From Ningiella ruwaisensis (lineage in GTDB: Bacteria; Pseudomonadota; Gammaproteobacteria; Enterobacterales; Alteromonadaceae), in the NCBI RefSeq assembly GCF_004798935.1, contig NZ_RAHT01000001.1:732313-796312 (forward strand): a DNA stretch of 64,000 nucleotides, written 5' to 3'. Shown in pieces: positions 18,719-27,675 of this stretch. The notes beneath the pieces are model-generated. The model saw only the letters and a list, made by a program, of their open reading frames with translations. It made no database searches and was not told the origin of the DNA. A program made the position numbers and the translations under genes. Position 1 is the stretch's first letter. Each line of letters begins with the position of its first letter.

Positions 18719-20286
18719 TAGCTTTTTACCTCCACCGGCAGCACGTCAGATACATCCTGCACTTCAATCGGAATGACCTGACGAACCGTTTGTTTTTTGC
18801 CGCCAAATAAGTCCAGATCGCTATCGCCACCGGAACAGCCGTTGCCAAAAGTAAAGCCACAGCCAGACTTCATGTCATAAGCGTCTTCTGCATAGGCTTT
18901 ATGACTAGTTGGAATGACGAATCTGTCTTCGTAGTTCGCAAGCGCCATATAGCGGTACATTTCTTCCACCTGCTCTACTGATAGACCAACTCGCTCTAAA
19001 GCTTCAAGATTTTCCTCTCCGTCTACCTGTTGTGAGCGCTTAAAAATGCGCATCGCCATCATGCGTTGGAGCGCGTGTTCAACAGGCGCTTCATCACCGG
19101 CAGTCAACATGTTCGCCAAATACTTCATTGGAATGCGAAGTTGCTGCAAATCAGGGAAAATGCCATCTACCGTAGGTACCTGTTTCGCCTCTACTGCCTT
19201 TTGAATGGGGCTTAAAGGCGGTACATACCAAACCATGGGTAAGGTGCGATACTCAGGGTGAAGCGGTAAGGCTACTTTCCAATCCATCGCCATTTTGTAA
19301 ACCGGCGATTCTTGCGCTGATTTTAGCCATGCGTCAGGGATCCCTTCTTTGCGTGCAGCCTCTTGAACGGCTTCATCAAACGGGTCTAAGAAAATGTCGC
19401 ACTGAGCCTGATACAAGTCTTTGTCGTTAGGCACAGAAGCCGCTTCCTGAATACGGTCGGCATCGTAAAGCATTACGCCAAGATAGCGGATACGGCCAAC
19501 ACAGGTCTCAGAACATATGGTAGGCTGACCGGCTTCAATTCTGGGGTAACAGAAAATACATTTCTCTGATTTCCCGGTTTTCCAGTTGTAATAAATTTTC
19601 TTGTATGGGCAACCACTGACGCACATTCTCCAGCCACGACATTTGTCTTGGTCAATCAACACAATGCCATCTTCTTCACGCTTATAAATGGCACCAGAAG
19701 GACACGATGCAACGCAGGCAGGGTTAATACAATGCTCGCATAAACGCGGTAAATACATCATGAAAGTCTTTTCAAACTCTCCGTAAATATCTGCCTGCAT
19801 CTGATTGAAGTTGCTATCTTTTTTACGCTTGGAGAACTCCGTACCGAGAATTTCTTCCCAGTTTGGTCCCCACTCAATTTTTTCCATGCGCTTACCGGTT
19901 ATTAAAGAACGCGGTCTGGCAACAGGTTGGTGTTTACTTTCACCCGCTTTATGTAAGTGCTGATAATCAAAATCAAAGGGTTCGTAGTATTCATCAATGG
20001 TCGGCAAGTCTGGATTGGCAAAGATATTGGCCAAAATGCGAAGCTTACCACCTTGCTTAGGGGTCAGTTTGCCATTGCTATGACGCTTCCAACCACCATT
20101 CCACTTTTCCTGATTTTCCCATTCTTTGGGATAACCAATACCTGGCTTGGTTTCTACGTTATTAAACCAGGCGTATTCAACGCCTTCGCGTGAGGTCCAT
20201 ACATTTTTACAGGTTACTGAACAGGTGTGGCAACCGATACATTTATCCAGGTTCAACACCATGCCTATTTGAGCTCTAACTTTCAT
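18718..20286 (-). CDS. narH: Respiratory nitrate reductase beta subunit NarH (522 aa)
   Basis: Electron-transfer subunit carrying three [4Fe-4S] clusters and one [3Fe-4S] cluster. Cysteine motifs are CIGCHTCSVTC at residues ~16-26, CEHCINPACVASCP, CRGWRMCVSGCP (tryptophan replacing one cysteine, as in the [3Fe-4S] site of NarH) and CIFC / CSETC. It is somewhat longer than the E. coli protein, with a Gly/Cys-containing tail (CGFTFGNGCSGG). It starts 2 bases after narG. No Tat signal of its own, as expected for the cytoplasm-facing NarGHI type. Confidence 0.96.
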   Translation of the reverse strand: MKVRAQIGMVLNLDKCIGCHTCSVTCKNVWTSREGVEYAWFNNVETKPGIGYPKEWENQEKWNGGWKRHSNGKLTPKQGGKLRILANIFANPDLPTIDEYYEPFDFDYQHLHKAGESKHQPVARPRSLITGKRMEKIEWGPNWEEILGTEFSKRKKDSNFNQMQADIYGEFEKTFMMYLPRLCEHCINPACVASCPSGAIYKREEDGIVLIDQDKCRGWRMCVSGCPYKKIYYNWKTGKSEKCIFCYPRIEAGQPTICSETCVGRIRYLGVMLYDADRIQEAASVPNDKDLYQAQCDIFLDPFDEAVQEAARKEGIPDAWLKSAQESPVYKMAMDWKVALPLHPEYRTLPMVWYVPPLSPIQKAVEAKQVPTVDGIFPDLQQLRIPMKYLANMLTAGDEAPVEHALQRMMAMRIFKRSQQVDGEENLEALERVGLSVEQVEEMYRYMALANYEDRFVIPTSHKAYAEDAYDMKSGCGFTFGNGCSGGDSDLDLFGGKKQTVRQVIPIEVQDVSDVLPVEVKS

Positions 20287-20288
20287 GA

Positions 20289-23200
20289 TCAGCCCTCCGC
20301 CTTTTTACTTAAAACAGCATCATTAAATTCTGCTGTACTCTGGTCGACGCTATCGTCATCGAGCCAATCAACTTTTGCCATTTTGCGAACCACCACAAAC
20401 TCATCACGGTTACAGCCAACTGTGCCGTAATAATTGAATCCATAAGACTGCTGTGCGTAGCCACCAATCATGTGGGTTGGCTTCATTACTGCACGGGTAA
20501 CAGAGTTATGTATTCCGCCGCGGGTTTTAGTTAATTCCGAGCCGGGTACATTCACAATTCTCTCTTGCGCGTGGTACATCATGCTCACCCCTTCAGGTAC
20601 GCGCTGAGACACTACGGCACGTGCAGCAATTGAACCGTTAACGTTGAATACTTCTATCCAGTCGTTATCAACAATTCCCGCTTTTTTAGCGTCTACTTCA
20701 GACATCCAAACAATTGGGCCACCTCGAGATAAGGTCAGCATTAAAAGATTGTCTGAATAGGTGCTGTGTATGCCCCATTTTTGGTGTGGCGTTAAAAAGT
20801 TAAGCGCTATCTCAGTGTTGCCGTTTGGCTGTTTGTTCATGATTGGCTTAACTGTTTTTAAATTAATGGGTGGCTTATATACGCACATGGTTTCACCAAA
20901 GTCACGCATCCACTCATGGTCTTGATAAAACTGCTGACGCCCCGTTACCGTTCTCCATGGAATATATTCATGGACGTTGGTATAGCCTGCGTTGTAAGAC
21001 ACATGCTCATCTTCAAGTCCAGACCAGGTAGGTGAACTAATGATTTTGCGCGGTTGTGCAACCACATCTCTGAAGCGAATTTTTTCTTCCTGCTTGGGTT
21101 TAGCAAGATGGGTATGGTCGCGTCCGGTAAATTCACCGAGCGCTTCCCATGCCTTCACTGCCACCTGACCATTGGTTTCTGGTGCCAGTGACAATATAAC
21201 TTCAGCAGCATCAATCGCACTTTCAATTTTCGGACGCCCTTTATTTGCGCCTTCTTTAACATGCGTTCGGTTTAGCTCGCCAAGAAACTTGACTTCTTGT
21301 TCGGTGTTCCAGCTTATGCCTTTACCGCCATTGCCCAGTTTTTCAAGCAAAGGTCCTAAAGAAGTGAAGCGCGCATAAGTGTTTGGATAATCTCGCTCTA
21401 CCACCACCATATTTGGTGCTGTTTTTCCCGGAATGAGATCACACTCGCCCTTCCACCAGGCTTTAACCCCAAATGGCTGTGCAATTTCGGCTGGCGTGTC
21501 GTGCAAAATAGGTACAGTGACTAAGTCTTTTTCAATTCCCAGATGACCTTCTGTCATTTCTGAGAATTTTTTCGCAATGCCTTTAAATATTTCCCAATCT
21601 GAGCGTGATTCCCAAACAGGGTCAACCGCTGCGCTTAATGGATGAATGAAAGGATGCATATCTGAGGTATTCAGATCGTCTTTTTCGTACCACGTTGCGG
21701 TAGGTAACACTATGTCAGAATACAAACAGGTGGTTGACATTCTAAAGTCAAGCGTGACTAGCAAGTCCACTTTACCTTCAGCGGCTTCATCTACCCATTT
21801 CACATCTTGAGGTTTCTTGCCGCCGTCTTCACCTAAGTCTTTACCCATCAGGCCATGTTTAGTGCCCAAAAGGTGGCGAAGCATATACTCGTGTCCCTTA
21901 CCTGATGAGCCGAGTAAGTTCGAACGCCAAATAAACATATTACGTGGGAAGTTTTGAGGATTCTCAGGCTCCATGCAGGCAAAGTTCAGTTCACCAGACT
22001 TGAGCTTTTCTACCGCATAGTCTTGCGGGCTCTGACCGGCCGCTTCTGCATCTTTACACAGTTGCAACGGATTCATGCCAAGCTGCGGCGCTGACGGTAA
22101 CCACCCCATGCGCTCTGCACGCGTGTTGAAATCGATGATCGAACCAGACCATTTTTCTTTATTCGCCATCGGCGAAACGACTTCGGTCATTTCCAATTTT
22201 TCATAGCGCCATTGGCTAGAGTGGTTATAGAAAAACGAAGTACCATTCATATGGCGTGGTGGACGCTGCCAATCCAAACCAAAGGCTAATGGTTGCCATC
22301 CGGTTTGCGGACGCAGTTTTTCCTGCCCCACATAGTGAGCCCAGCCGCCACCGCTTTGACCAATACAGCCACACATCATTAGCATATTGATTAAGCCACG
22401 GTAGTTCATGTCCATGTGATACCAGTGGTTCATACCCGCGCCAACGATGATCATTGAGCGGCCGCGCGTTTTATCTGCGTTGCTGGCAAATTCGCGAGCA
22501 ATCTTTACTACATCAGCAGCCGGCACACCGGTTATCTGCTCTTGCCACTTAGGTGTATAAGGAATGTCATCATCAAAGCTTGAGGCGACATTAGGGTCAT
22601 TATAGCCGTTGTCAACGCCGTAGTTTGCGAGCGTCAAGTCAAATACGGTCGCAACCAGCACTTCTTCGCCCGAAGCAAGTGTCAGTTTTTTCGCAGGCAC
22701 TTTGCGCACAAGCACGTCATCGTGTTGCGTATTCTGAAAATAGCCAAACTCATGCTCAGCGCCACCGAAATAAGGGAATGACACCTCAACTAAAGCATCA
22801 TGCTCGTCTTTTTGGCTTACGCGTAAATCCAGTTTATCACCGGTTTTACCGTCGGTTTGGGTGATATTCCACTTGCCTTTTTCGCCCCAGCGATAGCCAA
22901 CAGAACCTGTGGGTGAAACCAGTTCACCATCTTGGTTGTTGATAGAAATAGTTTTCCATTCAGGATTGTTTTCCTGTCCTAAATTGTCTGACAAGTCGGA
23001 GGCGCGCAAAAAGCGTCCCTGATGCAAGCTGCCATCTTCGGCTTTGTCCAACATTACCAGTACAGGGAAGTCGGTGTACGTTTTGCAATACTCAGTGAAA
23101 TACTGAGAAGGCTTCTCAAGATGAAACTCTTTGAGTATGACGTGTCCAAAGGCCATCGCAAGCGCTGCATCGGTACCTTGCTTGGGTGCAAGCCACTGAT

Positions 23201-24077
23201 CGGTCAATTTGGCCACTTCTGAATAGTCTGGCGTGATACCAATTACCTTGGTGCCTTTATAACGCACTTCGGTTAAAAAGTGGGCATCTGGTGTACGCGT
23301 TTGCGGAACGTTTGAGCCCCAGCAAATAATGTAATTTGAGTTATACCAATCGGCCGATTCAGGCACATCAGTTTGTTCACCCCATATTTGCGGTGACGCT
23401 GGAGGTAAATCGCAATACCAGTCGTAGAAACTTAAGCAGTTACCGCCAATTAATGACAAGTAACGCGCGCCTGCCGCGTAAGACACCATTGACATGGCTG
23501 GAATAGGTGAAAAGCCCGTAATACGATCAGGTCCGTATTTTTTGGCCGTATATACGTTAGCAGCTGCAATTATTTCGTTTGCCTCACGCCAGTCTGCGCG
23601 AACAAAACCACCTAGTCCGCGCTGTTGCTTGTATTCTTTAGCTTTTGCCGGATCTTCAACAATTGAGGCCCACGCCGCAACCGGGTCCGAATGCTGTTGT
23701 TTTGCAGCTCGCCAAAGTTTAACCAGGCGCTTGCGAATTTTAGGATGCTTAAGGCGGTTCGCGCTGTATATGTACCATGAGTAACTTGCACCACGCGGAC
23801 ATCCACGCGGCTCGTGATTAGGCAAATCAGGTCGAGTGCGAGGATAGTCAGTTTGCTGGGTTTCCCAGGTAACCAAACCGTCTTTCACATAAATTTTCCA
23901 ACTACACGACCCTGTGCAGTTTACGCCATGCGTTGAGCGCACGATTTTATCGTGTTGCCAGCGACGACGATAACCATCCTCCCAGGCACGGTTCTCTTCG
24001 GTGGTCACACCGTGGCCATCTGAAAAGGATTCTTCTTTGCGTTTAAAAAACTGCAATCTGTCTAAAAAGTGACTCAC
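20289..24077 (-). CDS. narG: Respiratory nitrate reductase alpha subunit NarG (1262 aa)
   Basis: Molybdopterin catalytic subunit reducing nitrate to nitrite on the cytoplasmic face. The N-terminal Fe-S site is HGVNCTGSCSW (His50, Cys54, Cys58), with the fourth ligand in PRGCPRGASYSWY. The aspartate Mo ligand lies in FYDWYCDLPPASP. Full family length. The start MSHFLDRLQFF has the twin-arginine-like remnant region seen in NarG but no cleavable signal. First gene of narGHJI-ppiC; the promoter region towards narX carries NarL-type heptamers. Confidence 0.97.
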   Translation of the reverse strand: MSHFLDRLQFFKRKEESFSDGHGVTTEENRAWEDGYRRRWQHDKIVRSTHGVNCTGSCSWKIYVKDGLVTWETQQTDYPRTRPDLPNHEPRGCPRGASYSWYIYSANRLKHPKIRKRLVKLWRAAKQQHSDPVAAWASIVEDPAKAKEYKQQRGLGGFVRADWREANEIIAAANVYTAKKYGPDRITGFSPIPAMSMVSYAAGARYLSLIGGNCLSFYDWYCDLPPASPQIWGEQTDVPESADWYNSNYIICWGSNVPQTRTPDAHFLTEVRYKGTKVIGITPDYSEVAKLTDQWLAPKQGTDAALAMAFGHVILKEFHLEKPSQYFTEYCKTYTDFPVLVMLDKAEDGSLHQGRFLRASDLSDNLGQENNPEWKTISINNQDGELVSPTGSVGYRWGEKGKWNITQTDGKTGDKLDLRVSQKDEHDALVEVSFPYFGGAEHEFGYFQNTQHDDVLVRKVPAKKLTLASGEEVLVATVFDLTLANYGVDNGYNDPNVASSFDDDIPYTPKWQEQITGVPAADVVKIAREFASNADKTRGRSMIIVGAGMNHWYHMDMNYRGLINMLMMCGCIGQSGGGWAHYVGQEKLRPQTGWQPLAFGLDWQRPPRHMNGTSFFYNHSSQWRYEKLEMTEVVSPMANKEKWSGSIIDFNTRAERMGWLPSAPQLGMNPLQLCKDAEAAGQSPQDYAVEKLKSGELNFACMEPENPQNFPRNMFIWRSNLLGSSGKGHEYMLRHLLGTKHGLMGKDLGEDGGKKPQDVKWVDEAAEGKVDLLVTLDFRMSTTCLYSDIVLPTATWYEKDDLNTSDMHPFIHPLSAAVDPVWESRSDWEIFKGIAKKFSEMTEGHLGIEKDLVTVPILHDTPAEIAQPFGVKAWWKGECDLIPGKTAPNMVVVERDYPNTYARFTSLGPLLEKLGNGGKGISWNTEQEVKFLGELNRTHVKEGANKGRPKIESAIDAAEVILSLAPETNGQVAVKAWEALGEFTGRDHTHLAKPKQEEKIRFRDVVAQPRKIISSPTWSGLEDEHVSYNAGYTNVHEYIPWRTVTGRQQFYQDHEWMRDFGETMCVYKPPINLKTVKPIMNKQPNGNTEIALNFLTPHQKWGIHSTYSDNLLMLTLSRGGPIVWMSEVDAKKAGIVDNDWIEVFNVNGSIAARAVVSQRVPEGVSMMYHAQERIVNVPGSELTKTRGGIHNSVTRAVMKPTHMIGGYAQQSYGFNYYGTVGCNRDEFVVVRKMAKVDWLDDDSVDQSTAEFNDAVLSKKAEG

Positions 24078-24209
24078 GTCAAACTCCTTAATGTAAATAA
24101 CTGCGCGCTGAAAATGAGCGGCAATTTCAAGCTATGGATGGATTAAAGACTAATCATCAAAGGTGCACAAGAGGGCCAAAATGCCGCAAAAACAGTGGGC
24201 TACCACCAA

Positions 24210-24255
24210 AGGGGTATAGGGGTAGATGGGGGTTTTCCTTTGTTCTAAAGGGGTA
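24210..24255. promoter_or_regulatory. Cluster of three NarL-type heptamers between narG and narX
   Basis: AGGGGTA occurs at 24210-24216, 24218-24224 and 24249-24255, each a perfect match to AKRRGTA, the complement of the NarL heptamer TACYYMT. The sites lie 133-178 bp upstream of the narG start and 108-153 bp upstream of narX, in the shared divergent gap. All three face the same way, so this is a direct array rather than a 7-2-7 palindrome. I found no full FNR box here, only a half site near 24152. Confidence 0.6.
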
Positions 24256-24362
24256 TAGACTAAGGTTTACATTTTTTGGCCTTATCAGCCTTTGCGATTG
24301 TTCTTTGTAGGTATCCCCTCAGAATCAAAAAAACGCACAAATTGATAACAAAAGTGACCAGT

Positions 24363-26219
24363 ATGAATAAACAATTTTTCCACTCCACTGTTTTCAAGAT
24401 TGCCGCGCTGATGTTCTCTATTAGCTTTTTAGCCATTGTGAGCATGTTCAGTTCTGTGTTTATCAGTGATGGTGCGCAAAATGATGCCGCCTCAATCAAC
24501 GTAGCCGGTTCGCTTAGAATGCAGAGCTATCGATTGGCAAGTCATGTGCAAGTGCCAAATAAAACGCCAGAAGACATCGCAGTATTGCTCAAACAAATAG
24601 GCGATTTTGAGGATGATTTAAGTACAGGCATTTTGGTAAATAAACAGAGTTTAATTGGTACCGGACAATCGCAAAAACTGCTGGAAGAAGTCACCGCGCA
24701 ATGGTTTGAAACAATAAAACCAATGCTATTGCAGGCAATTGAAAATGAGCAAGTTGACGGGCAAGCACTCAACCGGCTCATTGCAGAGTTTGTTTCAGGC
24801 ATCGAACAGTTGGTGACTAATTTTCAAAGTCATGCCGAAGAAAATATTGCCACTATAAGGCTTATACAAAGTGTGGCTTTGTTTAGTACTTTATTGCTCA
24901 TTGCTTTTGCCATGGTGATTGTAAACCGACATATTGAAAAGCCATTATCAAAACTTACTCACGTGGCCAGTCAACTGGCAAGAGGTGACTTTACCGCCCG
25001 TGCAGACGAATCCGGTCAAGATGAGCTTGCCATATTAGGGCGAACATTTAATAAAATGAGCAACGCTATATATCGCTCTCAGAATCAGTTGGAAGAACAG
25101 GTTAAGCGAAAAACCAAAAAACTGAGTCGAAGCAATGAGTCGCTAGATTTGCTGTTTTCTTTATCTCGAAAACTCAATGCAGTTGATCCATTAAGCTTTG
25201 ATTTTCAGCCTATATTAGACCAGCTAGCACGCGTCACAGACATTAAGGATATGGATCTTTGCATTATGACAGCCCAAGGTGACGGACCTTATGAGCATTT
25301 AGTCAGTACAAAGAAAGACTTACCTGACAAATGTATTAAACACCAATGCAGTGGCTGTATTGAGCATTCTCAAATTTTTCAGGAATCCTCAAACAAAATG
25401 CGCTATCAACTTAGCCATGGTCACGAAAACTATGGTGTATTTACCGTGACCCCCTCCGACAGTCACCAACTGGAAGATTGGCAACATCAGCTTTTTGAGG
25501 CGTTTGCAGAACAAGTTGCAAATGGTCTAAGCATGAAGCATCAGCTTGAACAAAGCAGACGAATGGCGCTGATGAATGAGCGAACCGTTATTGCAAGAGA
25601 GCTGCATGATTCTCTTGCGCAGGCTTTATCTTATTTAAAAATACAAGTGACTCGCTTGCAGCGCTTACGGCAAAAAGACAATGGTCATGAGCAGATTGAT
25701 CAGGTTATTGAAGAATTAAAGGGTGGCTTGGGCGCGGCTTACTCAGAGTTACGAGAATTGCTAACCACCTTTCGCTTGAAGCTTGATGGACAAGGGATCA
25801 AAGCGGCACTTGAGCAAACCATTGCGCAACTTAAAACGCGCAACGAAGATTTTGAGTTTGAACTGAACTATAGCGTAAGCAATATTCCCTTTTCTCCGCA
25901 GGAAGAAATTCACTTGTTACAAATAGCGCGAGAAGCCATGCAGAATGGTTTTTACCACTCAAAAGGCTCAAAAATTGTTATTGAAATCAGTAATAACGCG
26001 TTGAACGAAGTGGTTATGCAAATCGCCGATGACGGAATTGGTATACCGCAAGACCCAAATAAACTCAATCACTATGGTTTAGCCATTATGCAGGAGCGAA
26101 GCAGAAGTTTGGACGGCGCGATAGATATTAGTCTAAATGAAAAAGGCGGCACGACTGTATCATTTAGTTTTGTGCCAGAATACGCAAAACAGGCAGAGCT
26201 CAAATTGCAACAGGCCTAA
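24363..26219 (+). CDS. narX: Nitrate/nitrite sensor histidine kinase NarX (618 aa)
   Basis: Membrane sensor that phosphorylates NarL in response to nitrate. TM1 lies at about residues 10-34. The periplasmic P-box-like segment is INVAGSLRMQSYRLA. TM2 at ~180-205 is followed by a HAMP domain, a central module with a cysteine cluster (CIKHQCSGC), the HisKA_3 H-box ARELHDSLAQALSYLK, and an ATPase domain (ADDGIGIP). I choose the ATG at 24363, because the 29 extra residues from an upstream ATG precede an otherwise standard NarX N-terminus. Divergent from narG; narL lies at 29589. Confidence 0.9.
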   Translation: MNKQFFHSTVFKIAALMFSISFLAIVSMFSSVFISDGAQNDAASINVAGSLRMQSYRLASHVQVPNKTPEDIAVLLKQIGDFEDDLSTGILVNKQSLIGTGQSQKLLEEVTAQWFETIKPMLLQAIENEQVDGQALNRLIAEFVSGIEQLVTNFQSHAEENIATIRLIQSVALFSTLLLIAFAMVIVNRHIEKPLSKLTHVASQLARGDFTARADESGQDELAILGRTFNKMSNAIYRSQNQLEEQVKRKTKKLSRSNESLDLLFSLSRKLNAVDPLSFDFQPILDQLARVTDIKDMDLCIMTAQGDGPYEHLVSTKKDLPDKCIKHQCSGCIEHSQIFQESSNKMRYQLSHGHENYGVFTVTPSDSHQLEDWQHQLFEAFAEQVANGLSMKHQLEQSRRMALMNERTVIARELHDSLAQALSYLKIQVTRLQRLRQKDNGHEQIDQVIEELKGGLGAAYSELRELLTTFRLKLDGQGIKAALEQTIAQLKTRNEDFEFELNYSVSNIPFSPQEEIHLLQIAREAMQNGFYHSKGSKIVIEISNNALNEVVMQIADDGIGIPQDPNKLNHYGLAIMQERSRSLDGAIDISLNEKGGTTVSFSFVPEYAKQAELKLQQA

Positions 26220-26224
26220 AAGTA

Positions 26225-27151
26225 ATGTCTGATTCTGTTAAACAGCGTTTAGGTAATTGGCTTGCCAATTATTTAACAAAACCCAGCGCCGAATATGACT
26301 CATTTAGCCCAATCAGCAAAGATGCCTTGGCCTCAACCCTGCAATTGGGTGATGTGCTTTTGGTGGAAGGGAAAAGCCGCGTTAGCACAGCGATAAAATA
26401 TTTGACTCAGTCCACTTGGTCGCATGTGTGCATCTTTGTTGGTGAAAGTAAGATTGCTGAAGATAAGGTTAAAGAAAGCAAGGTTGAAGAAAGCATAGAA
26501 AATTTTCCGCTCGTTGAGGCAGATGTTGTAGAAGGCGTCATACGCATTCCGATCGACAAGTATGAAGGTTTTAATTTGCGTATTTGTCGTCCCGTTGGTT
26601 TGACTGATGAAGATAAAATGACACTGGTTAAATTCATTCACGATTCTATTGGGCATCAGTACGACACTAAACACATTTTTGACTTATTACGTTATTTGTT
26701 CCCCACCCCTCCTGTCCCCCAACGTTTCAGGCGACGAATGCTGGCCTTTGGGAGCGGCGATCCCACCAAAGCGATTTGTTCAACTTTGGTAGCACAAGCC
26801 TTTCATGCTATTCATTATCCGATTTTACCTATCGATTTAAGCCATGAATTGGCGCAAACCAAAAAAAGCTCGCTTCTGCATGCACTTAATCCGTTTACAA
26901 AAACCTCTAAACGTCTCAAATTACAAAAACGCCATTACAGTCATTTTGTACCTCGTGATTTTGATTTGTCGCCCTACTTTCAGATTATTAAACCCACTTT
27001 AGATGCAGGCTTTGACTATAAAACGATTCATTGGCACGAGGAGCAAAAGCAGGATCGAGCCAAAGACGCGACGCTTGTAATTAAGCAACTTCAGTCGAAA
27101 TCAACTGGCGACCTTAAGTTTTCACGAGATGAAATGAATGCGCGCAGATAG
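26225..27151 (+). CDS. YiiX/YebB-like permuted NlpC/P60 cysteine hydrolase (308 aa)
   Basis: Permuted papain-like fold of the YiiX (DUF830) family. LQLGDVLLVEG is followed by the catalytic histidine in WSHVCIFVG (His67) and an acidic residue in LVEADVVEGVIRI (Glu98 or Glu103). The nucleophile is Cys185 in AICSTLVAQAF. There is no signal peptide, so it is probably cytoplasmic. Such enzymes act on amide or lipid ester bonds; the substrate is unknown. A charged, repeat-bearing insertion of ~25 residues separates the histidine and acidic motifs. It starts 5 bases after narX, so it is probably co-transcribed with the sensor. Confidence 0.75.
   Translation: MSDSVKQRLGNWLANYLTKPSAEYDSFSPISKDALASTLQLGDVLLVEGKSRVSTAIKYLTQSTWSHVCIFVGESKIAEDKVKESKVEESIENFPLVEADVVEGVIRIPIDKYEGFNLRICRPVGLTDEDKMTLVKFIHDSIGHQYDTKHIFDLLRYLFPTPPVPQRFRRRMLAFGSGDPTKAICSTLVAQAFHAIHYPILPIDLSHELAQTKKSSLLHALNPFTKTSKRLKLQKRHYSHFVPRDFDLSPYFQIIKPTLDAGFDYKTIHWHEEQKQDRAKDATLVIKQLQSKSTGDLKFSRDEMNARR
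26465..26494 (+). repeat. Two 15-bp tandem repeats inside the YiiX-like gene
   Basis: AAGGTTAAAGAAAGC and AAGGTTGAAGAAAGC lie head to tail with one mismatch, encoding KVKES-KVEES in the charged loop between the catalytic histidine and the acidic motif. In frame, so variation would change loop length only. Confidence 0.65.
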
Positions 27152-27211
27152 TTTTCTTGGCACCAATGTGTTTATATATCTATTCGATACCAGCGATGCT
27201 CTTTTATAAAA

Positions 27212-27595
27212 TCAAGGCAAAAACCAAAGCGGCGATTTGAAAAAGGCAAGGCCCGCCATATAGGCAAAAACACTAATAGCCCCTAGCCCACTTATTAATT
27301 TGTTACCCTGCGTTTTGCCACGCTTTATCGCAAACGTACCCAAACCAATATACACAATAAGGCATATCAGTTTTATACCTAACCATGGATGCTGCGTAGG
27401 CCATACCTTTGCACTGATCATTAGATATATTCCTGCGCTAAGAAGCAAGGTATCGATAATATGAGGCAAGGAGCGGATCAGTTGATGCCGAAGCATATCT
27501 GCTTGATTTAAGGCCCAGTAAAATCGAAGTATGAAAAGACTGATACTTGTTATAACAAGTATCATATGCAACTTTTTAATGAACAAATATTCCAT
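27212..27595 (-). CDS. SirB-like membrane protein (127 aa)
   Basis: Four hydrophobic segments and the layout of the SirB2 family: KKLHMILVITSISLFILRF near the N-terminus, SLPHIIDTLLLSAGIYLM, and PWLGIKLICLIVYIGLGTFA. The molecular function of the family is poorly defined. It lies convergent to the YiiX-like gene and downstream of narK on the same strand, beyond the narK hairpin. No nitrate-specific role is implied. Confidence 0.75.
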   Translation of the reverse strand: MEYLFIKKLHMILVITSISLFILRFYWALNQADMLRHQLIRSLPHIIDTLLLSAGIYLMISAKVWPTQHPWLGIKLICLIVYIGLGTFAIKRGKTQGNKLISGLGAISVFAYMAGLAFFKSPLWFLP

Positions 27596-27631
27596 ACACG
27601 CTCTTGACTATCATCTCTCGAAAGCACAAAA

Positions 27632-27650
27632 GGGAGCGAAAATCGCCCCC
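27632..27650 (-). terminator. Terminator hairpin after narK
   Basis: Read on the minus strand: GGGGGCGA-TTT-TCGCTCCC followed by TTTT, an 8-bp GC-rich stem with one mismatch, placed 26 bases after the narK stop. Confidence 0.7.
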
Positions 27651-27675
27651 AATTGCTACACGGAAATCCACTTGC

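Noticed and set aside
20289..24077. Several 60-100 aa frames on the plus strand within narG
   Set aside because: They are antisense to a highly conserved gene with no ribosome sites or family resemblance.
24148..24162. FNR-like ATCATCAA upstream of narG
   Set aside because: Only a half site (ATCAA); the partner TTGAT is absent at N4 spacing.
24276..24362. Upstream extension of NarX by 29 residues
   Set aside because: The residues are not NarX-like and the ATG at 24363 begins a normal sensor N-terminus.
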